64,000 nucleotides of DNA from Streptomyces cavernicola (GTDB taxonomy: Bacteria; Actinomycetota; Actinomycetes; Streptomycetales; Streptomycetaceae): assembly GCF_029968035.1 (NCBI RefSeq), contig NZ_JASCIQ010000037.1:22204-86203 (forward strand). Reading direction: 5' to 3'. Each line of letters starts with the position of its first letter. Position 1 is the first letter of the stretch. Below are positions 52,545-61,664 of this stretch, one piece after another. The position numbers and the translations under genes are program-made. The notes beneath the pieces are model-generated. The model was not told the DNA's origin, did no database searches, and saw only the letters and a list, made by a program, of their open reading frames with translations.

Positions 52545-54818
52545 ATGCAACTCGCCGCGATCATCGTGTCGCTGGTTCTGATCGTGGTCGGCGTGGCCCT
52601 GTTCGTCCGCGCCCTCCTGCAGATCTACAACTTCATGCGGCTCGGTCAGAACGTGCCCGCGGGCACCCGCACCGACGAGCCCGTGCAGCGCACCGTCACC
52701 GTGGCCAGGGAGTTCCTCGGCCATACCCGGATGAACCGCTGGGGCATCGTCGGTGTCGCGCACTGGTTCGTGGCGGTGGGCTTCTTCTCCCTGCTGCTCA
52801 CGATCGTCAACGCCATCGGCCAGCTCTTCCAGGCCGACTGGCTGCTGCCGATCATCGGCGAGTGGGCGCCGTACAACGTCTTCGTCGAGTTCCTCGGCAC
52901 GATGACGGTGCTCGGCATCCTGACGCTGATCGTCATCCGCCAGCTGAGCCGTCCGGGCAAGGCGGGCCGCAAGTCCCGCTTCGCCGGGTCCAACATCGGC
53001 CAGGCGTACTTCGTCGAGGCCGTCATCCTCATCGTCGGCGTCTGCATCTTCATGCTGCACGCCCTCGAAGGCGCCCAGCACCACGTGGACAGCTACGAGG
53101 CCTCGTTCTTCATCTCGTACCCGGTCGTCCACGCGCTCGAGGGGCTCGACCTCGGCACGCTGCAGAACCTCACGTACTTCTTCGCCGGGCTGAAGATCGC
53201 GACCTCCTTCATCTGGATGATCACGGTCGCCCTGAAGACCGACATGGGCGTGGCCTGGCACCGGTTCCTGGCCTTCCCGAACATCTGGTTCAAGCGGAAC
53301 GCCGACGGCGAGACCTCGCTCGGCGCGCTGCTCCCGATGACCTCGGGCGGCAAGGAGATCGACTTCGAGGACCCGGGCGAGGACGACACCTTCGGCGTCT
53401 CCCAGGTCGAGCAGTTCTCCTGGAAGGGCCTGCTCGACTTCTCCACGTGTACGGAGTGCGGTCGCTGCCAGTCGCAGTGCCCGGCCTGGAACACGGGCAA
53501 GCCGCTCTCCCCGAAGCTGCTGATCATGTCGCTGCGCGACCACGCGCACGCCAAGGCCCCGTACCTGCTCGCCGGTGGCGGCAAGTCCATGGAGGGCGAG
53601 GAGAAGGCTTCTGAGGAGCAGCTCAAGGACGTGCCTGCAGCCGCCCTCGCCGAGGCCGAGCGGCCGCTCATCGGCACCGTCGAGGAGAACGGCGTCATCG
53701 ACCCGGACGTCCTGTGGTCCTGCACCACCTGCGGCGCCTGTGTCGAGCAGTGCCCGGTCGACATCGAGCACGTCGACCACATCGTCGACATGCGCCGCTA
53801 CCAGGTGATGATCGAGTCCGCGTTCCCGTCCGAGGCGGGCACGATGCTCAAGAACCTGGAGAAGAAGGGCAACCCCTGGGGCCTCGCCAAGAAGCAGCGC
53901 CTGGAGTGGACCAAGGAGGTCGACTTCGAGGTGCCGGTCGTCGGCAAGACGATCGACGACCTCACCGAGGTCGAGTACCTGTACTGGGTCGGCTGCGCCG
54001 GCGCCCTGGAGGACCGCGCGAAGAAGACCACCAAGGCCTTCGCCGAGCTGCTGCACATCGCGGGCGTCAAGTTCGCGATCATGGGCGGCGACGAGAAGTG
54101 CACCGGTGACTCCGCCCGCCGTCTCGGCAACGAGCCCCTCTTCCAGGAGCTCGGCATGGAGAACGTCGCCACGCTGAACGCCGCGTTCGGCGAGGACGAC
54201 GAGGACGAGACGACTCGTAAGCCCAAGTCGGCAAAGAAGATCGTCGCGACCTGCCCGCACTGCCTCAACACCCTCGGCAACGAGTACCCGCAGCTCGGCG
54301 GCGACTACGAGGTCATCCACCACACCCAGCTGCTGCAGCACCTCATCGACGAGGGCAAGCTCATCCCCGTCACCCCGGTCGAGGGTCTGATCACCTACCA
54401 CGACCCCTGCTACCTGGGCCGCCACAACAAGATCTACACGCCTCCGCGCGAGATCATCGGCAAGGTCCCGGGCCTGCGCAACGAGGAGATGCACCGCCAC
54501 AAGGAGCGCGGCTTCTGCTGCGGCGCCGGCGGCGCCCGGATGTGGATGGAAGAGCGCATCGGCAAGCGCATCAACACCGAGCGCGTCGACGAGGCACTCT
54601 CGTTGAACCCGGACATCGTCTCCACTGCCTGCCCGTTCTGCCTCGTCATGCTCACCGACTCGGTGAACGGCAAGAAGAACGACGGCAAGGCCAAGGAGTC
54701 CCTCCAGGTCGTCGACGTCTCCCAGCTGCTGCTCGAATCGGTCAAGACGCCGACCGAGGAGCCGCCGGCGGGCGAGGCCGAGTCGGAGGACGCACCCGAG
54801 CCCGAGCCGGTGAAGTAA
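52545..54818 (+). CDS. EtfD-like membrane iron-sulfur oxidoreductase
   Basis: 757 residues. An N-terminal cytochrome b-like (NarI-type) membrane domain with about six spans (residues 1-240) is fused to a dicluster ferredoxin region, CTECGRCQSQCP near 302 and CTTCGACVEQCP near 391. Two CCG (heterodisulfide-reductase type) domains follow, with WVGCAGALEDR, CPHCLNTLGNEYP, YHDPCYLGRHN, GFCCGAGGARMW and ACPFCLVMLTD. The layout matches Mycobacterium tuberculosis EtfD (Rv0338c), which passes electrons from ETF to menaquinone during fatty acid oxidation. A terminator follows at once. Confidence 0.9.
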   Translation: MQLAAIIVSLVLIVVGVALFVRALLQIYNFMRLGQNVPAGTRTDEPVQRTVTVAREFLGHTRMNRWGIVGVAHWFVAVGFFSLLLTIVNAIGQLFQADWLLPIIGEWAPYNVFVEFLGTMTVLGILTLIVIRQLSRPGKAGRKSRFAGSNIGQAYFVEAVILIVGVCIFMLHALEGAQHHVDSYEASFFISYPVVHALEGLDLGTLQNLTYFFAGLKIATSFIWMITVALKTDMGVAWHRFLAFPNIWFKRNADGETSLGALLPMTSGGKEIDFEDPGEDDTFGVSQVEQFSWKGLLDFSTCTECGRCQSQCPAWNTGKPLSPKLLIMSLRDHAHAKAPYLLAGGGKSMEGEEKASEEQLKDVPAAALAEAERPLIGTVEENGVIDPDVLWSCTTCGACVEQCPVDIEHVDHIVDMRRYQVMIESAFPSEAGTMLKNLEKKGNPWGLAKKQRLEWTKEVDFEVPVVGKTIDDLTEVEYLYWVGCAGALEDRAKKTTKAFAELLHIAGVKFAIMGGDEKCTGDSARRLGNEPLFQELGMENVATLNAAFGEDDEDETTRKPKSAKKIVATCPHCLNTLGNEYPQLGGDYEVIHHTQLLQHLIDEGKLIPVTPVEGLITYHDPCYLGRHNKIYTPPREIIGKVPGLRNEEMHRHKERGFCCGAGGARMWMEERIGKRINTERVDEALSLNPDIVSTACPFCLVMLTDSVNGKKNDGKAKESLQVVDVSQLLLESVKTPTEEPPAGEAESEDAPEPEPVK

Positions 54819-54851
54819 CCGCTCGTACACGACAGTTGGTCGTACGCAGTT

Positions 54852-54883
54852 GAAGGGGGCCGCCCGCCTGGGCGGCCCCCTTC
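54852..54883 (+). terminator. Terminator after the EtfD-like gene
   Basis: A perfect 13-base stem (GAAGGGGGCCGCC, loop CGCCTG, GGCGGCCCCCTTC) 34 bases past the stop. Confidence 0.9.
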
Positions 54884-54941
54884 GCCGTATCGTGAGCTGC
54901 TCACGTGGGCTGCTCGCAGGGGCGGAGGGGCGGGGTGGGGC

Positions 54942-56321
54942 ATGGGTGAGGGCTGGAGACCCGGAGCTGTACGGGGAGCCGCGCTGGCGTTGGGTTGTGC
55001 GTTGCTGGTCGCCGGGTGCAGCGGTGGTACGGAACCGGCGCCCCGCGCCCCGGCCGCGGCCAAGAAGGCCGACGCAGTCCCCCTCCTGCCCGTGCCGCGC
55101 GGCAAGGGCAGCGAACTCGCCGCCCGCGGGGCCGACTTCAACGGCGACGGGCTGCGCGACCTGGTCCTGGACGACCTCGTGCACGACAGCCACGGCGACG
55201 ACGCGGGCATCGGCATCGCGTACGGCACCCGAGGCGGCCTCCCCGACGCGCGCGCCCGGCAGCTGCTCGACCCCGCCGAGCAGGCCGCGCCCACCGACGG
55301 CGAACTGCCCGCCGCCTTCGACGCGGCGGCGAGCTGCGACCTCGACGGGGACGGCTTCACCGACCTGGTCGTGGCCACCGACCCGCCGTACGACGGCATC
55401 GGCAGGCCGCCCGTACCGCTGCAGCTGCTCTTCGGCTCCCCCGGCGGGCTCACCGGCAAGGCCGTGAAGCTCGCCATTCCCGGGCGTGCGCGGGGCGGCA
55501 ACGAGTGGTCGGACCAGCCGGTGTGCGGCGACTTCGACGGGGACGGCCGCGCCGACCTGGTCGTGCACGCCAGCAACGCGCGGATCAGCTTTCTGCGCGG
55601 CCCGTTCACCAAGTCCGGCGCGCGCCGCGGCGCCCCGCGCTCCGGCACGCTTCTGGACGCCCCCGGCACGGCCCTTCGCGGCCCCGCACTCGACGTGAAC
55701 CGGGACGGCCGCGACGACTTCGTGGTGCGCGCATCGGGCGGTACGTCGCGCAGCGGCCTCGTCCTCGGCGGTCCGGCCGGGCCGACGCGGACCGGGGCGA
55801 GGTTCCCGGCGGGGCGTGAGCTGGCGTTCGGCCGGTTCGGGCGGGGCCGGGGCCTGGACGCGGCGGTCGCCGGGGAGCGCCGGATCGAGCTGCGGTACGA
55901 CATGGGCGCGGCGGGCGCCGGTCGGGGCTCGCTCGACGTGCGCGCCGCGGCCCTGAGCAGCGGTGACCTGGACGGCGACGGCCGCACCGAGCTCGTCGTC
56001 GGCACGGGCGGCCTGAAGGGCCCGTACGTCTTCGAGGGGACGCGGCGGTCGACGGTCCCGCGGACGAAGGCCGAGGGCACGCGGGACGTCGTCGCGGTCG
56101 CCGACTTCGACGGGGACGGGCTCGACGACCTCGTCCTGCGCACCCACCGGGGCGAGACCCGGGACGAGGTGGCCCTGTTCCCCGGCACGAAGGACGGCCT
56201 CGCGGCCCGGCCCGCCCGTACGTTCTCCACGACAGCCTTCGTCCCGGCCGCGCGCGCCGCCGACGCCGATTCCAGCGATGGCGATTCCGGAGACGGCCGC
56301 ACGACGGAAGGCACCGAGTGA
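54942..56321 (+). CDS. FG-GAP/VCBS-repeat lipoprotein 1
   Basis: 459 residues. Signal peptide with lipobox LLVAGC (Cys about 26). The mature part contains repeated calcium-binding-like loops of the integrin-alpha FG-GAP type: DFNGDGLRDLVLDD, DLDGDGFTDLVV, DFDGDGRADLVV, DVNRDGRDDFVV, DLDGDGRTELVV and DFDGDGLDDLVL, as expected for a seven-bladed beta-propeller. Its stop overlaps the start of a paralogous lipoprotein by four bases. It is a surface-exposed binding or scaffold protein; partner unknown. Confidence 0.9.
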   Translation: MGEGWRPGAVRGAALALGCALLVAGCSGGTEPAPRAPAAAKKADAVPLLPVPRGKGSELAARGADFNGDGLRDLVLDDLVHDSHGDDAGIGIAYGTRGGLPDARARQLLDPAEQAAPTDGELPAAFDAAASCDLDGDGFTDLVVATDPPYDGIGRPPVPLQLLFGSPGGLTGKAVKLAIPGRARGGNEWSDQPVCGDFDGDGRADLVVHASNARISFLRGPFTKSGARRGAPRSGTLLDAPGTALRGPALDVNRDGRDDFVVRASGGTSRSGLVLGGPAGPTRTGARFPAGRELAFGRFGRGRGLDAAVAGERRIELRYDMGAAGAGRGSLDVRAAALSSGDLDGDGRTELVVGTGGLKGPYVFEGTRRSTVPRTKAEGTRDVVAVADFDGDGLDDLVLRTHRGETRDEVALFPGTKDGLAARPARTFSTTAFVPAARAADADSSDGDSGDGRTTEGTE

Positions 56322-57763
56322 AGCCTCAACTCCCCTGCGCGGTCGGCTTGTTCACGCTCATCGGCGCGCTGCTGCTCACCGGCTGCGGCACGGGCGCGGA
56401 CTCCGACGGCTCCGCGAAACCCCGCCCCACCGTCCCGCCCGCGGGCAAACCCGACGCCTCCCCCGACCCGCTCGACCACGAGGCCCTGGGGGACTTCAAC
56501 GGCGACGGCCACGACGACTACGCCGAGGTCCTGGTGGCCCGCAGCAAGGACGGCGAGCGGCACCGCGGCACCCTCGTGGTCGTCTACGGCTCCCCGTCCG
56601 GCCTGCGCCCCGAGACCGCCGTACGCGCCTCGGCCGGCGACAGCGCCGACGAGATCACCGCACTGGTCCGCGCCGACCTCGACAACGACGGCTACACCGA
56701 CCTCGTCGCCCGCCGCGGCAACCACCCGGACCCGGGCGAGGTGTTCGCGATCTTCGGCGGGGCGCGCGGCCTGTCCAAGCCCCAACTCCTCGACGTACCC
56801 GAGGAGTTCGCCCCGCGCGCCGCCGGCGACTTCGACGGCGACGGCACCACCGACCTGCTCTCCGGCGGCCGGGGCGGCACCGGCGACCCGGGCGCGCTGC
56901 CCGGCCGCGTGGAAGGCCGGCTGCTCCTCGGCCCCATCGACCGCACCGGCCGCGCCGCCCGCCAGGTCCCCCTGGACGTGGGGCAGCACGGGTACGCGAG
57001 CCCCAGCGGCTTCATCACCGGCGACTTCGACGGGGACCGGCGCAGCGACGTGATCATGACGTACGCGTACGACGCGGAGGAGGACGAGTCCGCGCCGCGG
57101 GACCTCACCCCGGTCGCCTACTACCGGGGCAGCCCGGACGGTCTGGTTCCGGGGCCCGAGGTGACGCCCCCGCTCGCCGAGGCCATGGCCGACATCGACG
57201 ACGGCCCGCGCGGCGGCACCGCGGGCGACGTCGACGGCGACGGCGTCGACGACCTGGTGGCCGTCGGCGAGAGCCCCTCACGCACCGGCCGCCTCACCGT
57301 GATCCACGGCGCGAAGGCGGGCCTCGGCCGCGGCCGCCCGGCCCAGGTCATCACCGGCAAGGGCACGAACTGGGGCCTCGGCGCGGCCGTGGGCGACGTC
57401 GACGGCGACGGCGCCCCCGACCTCCTCACCGCCAAGCCGGGCTTCAGCCTCATGGACACCGACCAGCTGATCCTGCTGCCCGGCGGACCCGAAGGCCCCG
57501 GCGGCCCCCGCCTCTCCGACGCCCAGGTCGTCCCCGGCGACGCCCCCGGCCTGCCCGGCCGACCCGCGCCCCAGGACCTGTCGGGCGCGCGGCTCCTCGA
57601 CGTGGACGGGGACCGGCGCCAGGACGCGGTGGTGTTCTCGCCGTACTGGAACAAGGGGCGCGGTGCGATCCTCGTCCTCCCCGGCGCCCGGACCGGCCTG
57701 GACACCGAGCACGCACAGCAGATCCGGCCGGAGGAGGTGGGGGTGCCGCTGCGGTTGAAGTGA
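56318..57763 (+). CDS. FG-GAP/VCBS-repeat lipoprotein 2
   Basis: 481 residues from the GTG at 56318 (GTGA overlap). Signal peptide with lipobox LLLTGC. Seven loops are recognisable: DFNGDGHDDY, DLDNDGYTDLV, DFDGDGTTDLL, DFDGDRRSDVI, DVDGDGVDDLV, DVDGDGAPDLL and DVDGDRRQDAV. Two loops have Arg in place of the second Gly, which may weaken calcium binding. The tandem pair arose by duplication and could form a surface heterodimer; this is inference. Confidence 0.9.
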   Translation: MKPQLPCAVGLFTLIGALLLTGCGTGADSDGSAKPRPTVPPAGKPDASPDPLDHEALGDFNGDGHDDYAEVLVARSKDGERHRGTLVVVYGSPSGLRPETAVRASAGDSADEITALVRADLDNDGYTDLVARRGNHPDPGEVFAIFGGARGLSKPQLLDVPEEFAPRAAGDFDGDGTTDLLSGGRGGTGDPGALPGRVEGRLLLGPIDRTGRAARQVPLDVGQHGYASPSGFITGDFDGDRRSDVIMTYAYDAEEDESAPRDLTPVAYYRGSPDGLVPGPEVTPPLAEAMADIDDGPRGGTAGDVDGDGVDDLVAVGESPSRTGRLTVIHGAKAGLGRGRPAQVITGKGTNWGLGAAVGDVDGDGAPDLLTAKPGFSLMDTDQLILLPGGPEGPGGPRLSDAQVVPGDAPGLPGRPAPQDLSGARLLDVDGDRRQDAVVFSPYWNKGRGAILVLPGARTGLDTEHAQQIRPEEVGVPLRLK

Positions 57764-57838
57764 GGGACGGCGCGGTGGGAGCGGGGACGGCGCCCCGGCA
57801 CCAGGCCCCTAGCGCACCAGACCCCCAGGGCGAACCAG

Positions 57839-57862
57839 ACCCCTAGGGCGTCCCCTAGGGGT
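57839..57862 (+). terminator. Hairpin after the FG-GAP lipoprotein pair
   Basis: A perfect 10-base stem, ACCCCTAGGG / CCCTAGGGGT, with a CGTC loop, 76 bases past the stop at 57763 and 80 bases before the next gene. CCCCTAG-like motifs are repeated nearby (57806-57848). No U-tract. Confidence 0.6.
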
Positions 57863-57941
57863 TGTCACAGCTCGGCCGCAAAGCGCCCCTCATGCGATCA
57901 CCGTCACACACCACCCCGGCAGACCAGGTACGTTCGATTAC

Positions 57942-58862
57942 GTGGCTGGATTCAGGATCGGACGCGGCCGGGACAACGGTTCCCAGGGCCCTCGCCCGCA
58001 ACAACACCCGCAGCAGCAGCCGTACGGACAGAACCCGCCGTACGGCGGCCCGCCCGCGCCCCCGTACCCGCAGCAGTGGCCCGCCGCGGGCGGCGCCCCG
58101 CACGGCGGCCCCGGCGGAAACGGCGACGGGCGCGGCGGTGCGCACGGCGAGCCCGAGTACTTCGGCGACCCGCAGCAGGCGCCGTACCCGCAGCAGGGCG
58201 CGCCGCACGACCCGTTCGCGCCCAACAACAACCCTGGGCACACGCAGGCGTTCTCCATCGGCGAGGACCCGTACAGCCAGGGCGACACCTACCGCGCCGG
58301 CGCCTCGGCCGCCCCGATGGGGCCGCGCCTGCACTGGAAGGAACTGCTGCGCGGCATCGTCATGCGCCCCGCCCCGACCTTCCTGCAGATGCGGGACCAC
58401 GCGGTGTGGGGCCCGGCGCTCGTCGTCACATTCATCTACGGGCTGCTCGCGGTCTTCGGCTTCGACACGGCCCGCGAGGACGCGATCAACGCGACGCTCG
58501 CGACGAGCGTCCCAATCGTCCTCACCACCGGCGTCGCCATCGTCATCAGCGCCCTGGTGCTCGGCGCGGTCACGCACACCCTGGCCCGCCAGCTCGGCGG
58601 CGACGGCGCCTGGCAGCCGACGGTCGGCCTCTCCATGCTGATCATGTCCATCACGGACGCCCCGCGCCTGGTCTTCGCCATGTTCCTGGGCGGCGACGCC
58701 CCGCTGGTGCAGATCCTCGGCTGGGCGACCTGGGTCGCGGCCGGCGCCCTGTTCACCACGATGGTGAGCAAGTCCCACGACCTGCCGTGGCCGAAGGCCC
58801 TCGCGGCCTCCTCCATCCAGCTCCTCGCCCTGCTGTCGCTCATCAAGCTGGGCACGTTCTAG
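57942..58862 (+). CDS. Yip1 family membrane protein
   Basis: 306 residues from a GTG. The first 125 residues are Gly/Pro/Gln-rich and disordered (QQHPQQQPYG, PPYGGPPAPP). The C-terminal half has five spans and fits the Yip1 pattern: LHWKELLRGIVMRPAPTFLQMRD, AVWGPALVVTFIYGLLAVF and VPIVLTTGVAIVISALVLGAVTH. Yip1 proteins act in eukaryotic vesicle traffic; bacterial ones are uncharacterised. Cytoplasmic-membrane location is expected. Confidence 0.8.
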   Translation: MAGFRIGRGRDNGSQGPRPQQHPQQQPYGQNPPYGGPPAPPYPQQWPAAGGAPHGGPGGNGDGRGGAHGEPEYFGDPQQAPYPQQGAPHDPFAPNNNPGHTQAFSIGEDPYSQGDTYRAGASAAPMGPRLHWKELLRGIVMRPAPTFLQMRDHAVWGPALVVTFIYGLLAVFGFDTAREDAINATLATSVPIVLTTGVAIVISALVLGAVTHTLARQLGGDGAWQPTVGLSMLIMSITDAPRLVFAMFLGGDAPLVQILGWATWVAAGALFTTMVSKSHDLPWPKALAASSIQLLALLSLIKLGTF

Positions 58863-58901
58863 CGGGGCAGTACGGGACGGGACAGGACCCGGAAACAACG
58901 A

Positions 58902-58933
58902 AAAGGGCCGACGGGAAATCCCGCCGGCCCTTT
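58902..58933. terminator. Bidirectional terminator between Yip1 and phosphoribosyltransferase genes
   Basis: Stem AAAGGGCCGACGGG / CCCGCCGGCCCTTT with one mismatch, loop AAAT, flanked by A-rich and T-rich ends (AAAA before, TTTC after). The two genes are convergent. Confidence 0.9.
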
Positions 58934-58956
58934 CTTCATGCTTTTCTTCACGCTTC

Positions 58957-59475
58957 TCAGGCGTCGAGAACCTGACCCTCACGACGTACGACGGGCGGTT
59001 CGACACTCCAAGGGAAGTTGATCCAGTCATCCGTGCGCTTCCACACGTACTCGCACTTGACCAGCGAATGCGACTTCTCGTAGATCACCGCGGAGCGGAC
59101 CTCGGCGACGGTGTCCAGGCAGAAGTCGTGCACGAGCTTCAGCGTCTTGCCGGTGTCGGCGACGTCGTCGGCGATCAGCACCTTCTTGTTGCTGAAGTCG
59201 ATCGCGTTCGGCACGGGCGCCAGCATGACCGGCATCTCCAGGGTCGTACCGACCCCAGTGTAGAACTCCACATTCACCAGGTGGATGTTCTTGCAGTCGA
59301 TCGCGTACGCGAGACCGCCCGCCACGAACACACCGCCGCGCGCGATGCTGAGCACGATGTCCGGCTGATATCCGTCATCGGCGATGGCCTGCGCCAGCTC
59401 GCGCACAGCCACCCCGAACTTCTCGTACGTCAGATTCTCGCGCACGCCACCGACGTCACTCATACCGCTGCTCAC
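58957..59475 (-). CDS. Phosphoribosyltransferase (Gpt/Hpt-like)
   Basis: 172 residues if the GTG at 59475 (GTGA overlap with dcd) is used, 168 from the ATG at 59463. Type I PRTase fold: PDIVLSIARGGVFVAGGLAYAI, the PRPP loop KKVLIADDVADTGKTLKLV, and C-terminal EYVWKRTDDWINFPWS, a pattern shared by xanthine/guanine phosphoribosyltransferases. It probably salvages a purine base to the nucleotide. It is coupled to dcd, making a nucleotide-metabolism pair. Confidence 0.85.
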   Translation of the reverse strand: MSSGMSDVGGVRENLTYEKFGVAVRELAQAIADDGYQPDIVLSIARGGVFVAGGLAYAIDCKNIHLVNVEFYTGVGTTLEMPVMLAPVPNAIDFSNKKVLIADDVADTGKTLKLVHDFCLDTVAEVRSAVIYEKSHSLVKCEYVWKRTDDWINFPWSVEPPVVRREGQVLDA

Positions 59476-60047
59476 ACCTGCGTTCTGTGGAAGTTGAGAT
59501 AGGAACGCGAAGCCGTCGGGCCCCGCTGCCCCTGATAACGCGACCCGTATCGCTCGCTGCCGTAAGGGAATTCAGCGGGCGAGCTCAGCTTGAACATGCA
59601 CAGCTGGCCGATCTTCATTCCCGGCCACAACTTGATCGGCAGCGTGGCGAGGTTGCTGAGCTCGAGCGTCACATGCCCGGAGAATCCGGGGTCGATGAAA
59701 CCCGCGGTGGAATGCGTGACGAGCCCGAGCCGCCCAAGCGAACTCTTGCCCTCCAGCCGGCTGGCCAGATCGTCCGGCAACGTGATGACCTCGTACGTCG
59801 ACGCGAGTACGAATTCACCGGGGTGCAGAATGAACGGCTCGTCGCCCTCCGGCTCCACCATCCGCGTCAGATCGGTCTGCTCAACGGCAGGGTCGATGTG
59901 CGGATAACGGTGGTTCTCGAACACCCGGAAGTAACGGTCAAGCCGCACGTCGATGCTCGAGGGCTGCACCATGGTTTCGTCGTACGGGTCGATCCGCACC
60001 CGCCCGGCGTCGATCTCGGCCCGGATGTCCTTGTCTGAGAGAAGCAC
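59472..60047 (-). CDS. dcd: dCTP deaminase
   Basis: 191 residues from the GTG at 60047 (MLLSDKDIRAEIDAGRV), the usual length. It converts dCTP to dUTP, or to dUMP in bifunctional members, for dTTP synthesis. Signature segments: MVQPSSIDVRLDRYFRVF, ASRLEGKSSLGRLGLVTHSTAGFIDPGFSGHVTLELSN (catalytic Glu and Ser region) and YQGQRGPTASRSYLNF. Upstream of the PRTase gene on the same strand. Confidence 0.96.
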   Translation of the reverse strand: MLLSDKDIRAEIDAGRVRIDPYDETMVQPSSIDVRLDRYFRVFENHRYPHIDPAVEQTDLTRMVEPEGDEPFILHPGEFVLASTYEVITLPDDLASRLEGKSSLGRLGLVTHSTAGFIDPGFSGHVTLELSNLATLPIKLWPGMKIGQLCMFKLSSPAEFPYGSERYGSRYQGQRGPTASRSYLNFHRTQV

Positions 60048-60218
60048 GCCCTGAGGATACGCAGAGCGCGTGGGCCCGCCCCAATCGGACGCCGCCCACG
60101 CGCTCTGCACGAACCGTTTCGCTACGGGTTCAGCACCAGCCCACTACTGCCCGTTCACGATCACCGGCTGATACCGCTCGCTCGCGCTACTTGCCCTTGC
60201 TGCTCGCTCTGACCGCTC

Positions 60219-60419
60219 TTACCGCTTGGCCGCCTCGTCCAACGGCACCGCATGCCGCAACCGAGCACATCGCGGACACCGGATGAGCCGGCCAGGCCCG
60301 ATCCGCTCGGCGCCGAGCTGCTGCATCGGAAACGAAGCGGTGCTGAAAACATGCCCTTCGGCACAACGGACGACGGTGCGCTCCATCAAGTCCTCGAGTC
60401 CCTTCCCCACGTGAGTCAC
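60219..60419 (-). CDS. Small zinc-ribbon protein
   Basis: 66 residues. A likely zinc site is formed by VRCAEGHVFSTASF (Cys and His) and RLIRCPRCARL (Cys-x2-Cys). The body is otherwise basic and without membrane spans. Small single-ribbon proteins of this type are widespread in Streptomyces and unstudied. It lies alone 170 bases upstream of dcd on the same strand. Confidence 0.72.
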   Translation of the reverse strand: MTHVGKGLEDLMERTVVRCAEGHVFSTASFPMQQLGAERIGPGRLIRCPRCARLRHAVPLDEAAKR

Positions 60420-60631
60420 TGGGTCGCCGACTGCAACGAAACCTCACATTACGGGATGAAAGGGACGCCCCTCCAGGCGGCACTCCGCACCGCCACGCTA
60501 CGCCCCAACTCCCGCTCCCCGCAGCCTCTTCGACCCCGCACAAGCGCATACCCGAGCACCGGTGAATACACCGGGAGGCGAGGATGGGGTAGGGTGTCCA
60601 CACGATGCGACAGGTCACGGCCTTGCATCTT

Positions 60632-60705
60632 GCGGGTGTAGTTTAATGGTAGAACATGAGCTTCCCAAGCTCAGAGCGCGGGTTCGATTCCCGTCACCCG
60701 CTCCA
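60632..60705 (+). tRNA. tRNA-Gly (anticodon CCC)
   Basis: Acceptor GCGGGTG pairs with CACCCGC, the D-arm is GTTTAATGGTAGAAC, the anticodon stem TGAGC/GCTCA has loop TTCCCAA with anticodon CCC (reads GGG), and the T-arm is CGGGTTCGATTCCCG. The 3' CCA is encoded (60703-60705). A terminator follows. Confidence 0.97.
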
Positions 60706-60711
60706 CGGCAG

Positions 60712-60745
60712 AACCCCAGGTCAGCGACCTGGGGTTTGTTTGTTG
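60712..60745 (+). terminator. Terminator after tRNA-Gly
   Basis: A perfect 11-base stem, AACCCCAGGTC / GACCTGGGGTT, with an AGC loop, followed by TGTTTGTTGT. The T-rich tail makes it a textbook intrinsic terminator. Confidence 0.93.
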
Positions 60746-61007
60746 TCTAGGCCAATTTCGGAGCTCGTGCCATACGCGTGCCGCAAGTGGGCGGCTGGAG
60801 CGGGCAGTTGAGGGTCGGGAGTTCCTCCCTTACTACCGCCCCCAGGGGTATTCCGACTCACCACCCACCGGCCCGAGCGAACTCGCTCCCCTGCCTTTGT
60901 CCCGCCCGACGACACTGAACGCCGCGTCTAACAAGGGGGGTTGGCGACTCGGCGTGGGGCCGTTGCAGGGGGACATCGCCCACTTGGGGGCTGGTGGATG
61001 GTGTCGT

Positions 61008-61021
61008 ACGCTCCGGAGCGT
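61008..61021. promoter_or_regulatory. 14-bp palindrome upstream of the sigma factor gene
   Basis: ACGCTCCGGAGCGT is a perfect dyad 34 bases before the GTG at 61056. The rest of 60746-61055 contains no recognisable gene; the dyad may be an operator or leader hairpin. Confidence 0.45.
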
Positions 61022-61055
61022 TACTCGGCCTCGGCCTATGGGGAGCGGATCGATC

Positions 61056-61664
61056 GTGCGAGAGAGAAGGCGCGTTCGGCACCTGTCGGCCGATGATCTG
61101 GCGCTGAGCACGGCGGTTGCACGGGCCCAGGACGGTGACGAGGCGGCGTTCTCGGCCCTGTACCGATCGGTCCATCCCGGCCTCGACGGTTACCTGCGCG
61201 GACTCCTGGGCGATGAAGCCGACGACGTGGCTGCCGCCGTCTGGCGGGAGATCGCCGGCGACCTGCCGCGGTTTCGTGGCGATGGGCCCGGATTCCGCGG
61301 CTGGACGGCGAGCATCGCCCGGCGTCACTTACGCGGCCACCTCCGACGGCACAGCGCGCTGCCCCGCTCGGCAGACTTCCGGTCGCCCCTGGCCGCAGAC
61401 CACGCCGGCCACCCTCCGCGCGGAGCCGTGGTGCCCGGCGAGACGGCCCGGTCCTGGATCGCCCGGCTGCCCCGCGCTCAGGCGGAGGTCATCCTCCTGC
61501 GCCATGTCGTACGCCTCGACGAACCGGCGACCGCCCGGGTCTTGGGCAGGCCCGTCCTTGTCGTACGGACGCTGGAGCGTCGTGGCCTCAGGAGCCTGGC
61601 CCGTCTGCTGGACACCAGTCATGAGAAGCACCATGTCGGGCGCACTCTTGGGGAACCGGGATGA
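61056..61664 (+). CDS. ECF-like RNA polymerase sigma factor
   Basis: 202 residues from the GTG at 61056, with GGAG upstream; an in-frame ATG at 61038 is an alternative. Region 2 includes AQDGDEAAFSALYRSVHPGLDGYLRGLLGD, DDVAAAVWREIAGDLPRFRGD and FRGWTASIARRHLRGHLRR. Region 4 includes IARLPRAQAEVILLRHVVRLDEPATARVLGRPVLVVRTLERRGLR, the usual helix-turn-helix. The Ala/Gly content is high and region 2 is diverged. It overlaps by four bases with a membrane protein gene, the usual arrangement of ECF sigma factor and anti-sigma or sensor. Confidence 0.85.
   Translation: MRERRRVRHLSADDLALSTAVARAQDGDEAAFSALYRSVHPGLDGYLRGLLGDEADDVAAAVWREIAGDLPRFRGDGPGFRGWTASIARRHLRGHLRRHSALPRSADFRSPLAADHAGHPPRGAVVPGETARSWIARLPRAQAEVILLRHVVRLDEPATARVLGRPVLVVRTLERRGLRSLARLLDTSHEKHHVGRTLGEPG

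Noticed and set aside
52503..56147. Very long minus-strand open frame (over 1200 codons) opposite the EtfD-like and FG-GAP genes
   Set aside because: It is the antisense of well-supported genes; its Val/Leu/Gly/Asp-heavy translation is the usual reverse reading of GC-rich coding sequence and it has no motif or ribosome binding site.
60632..60745. tRNA-Gly as an integration (att) site
   Set aside because: No integrase lies next to the tRNA and no partial copy of its 3' end was noticed in the window.
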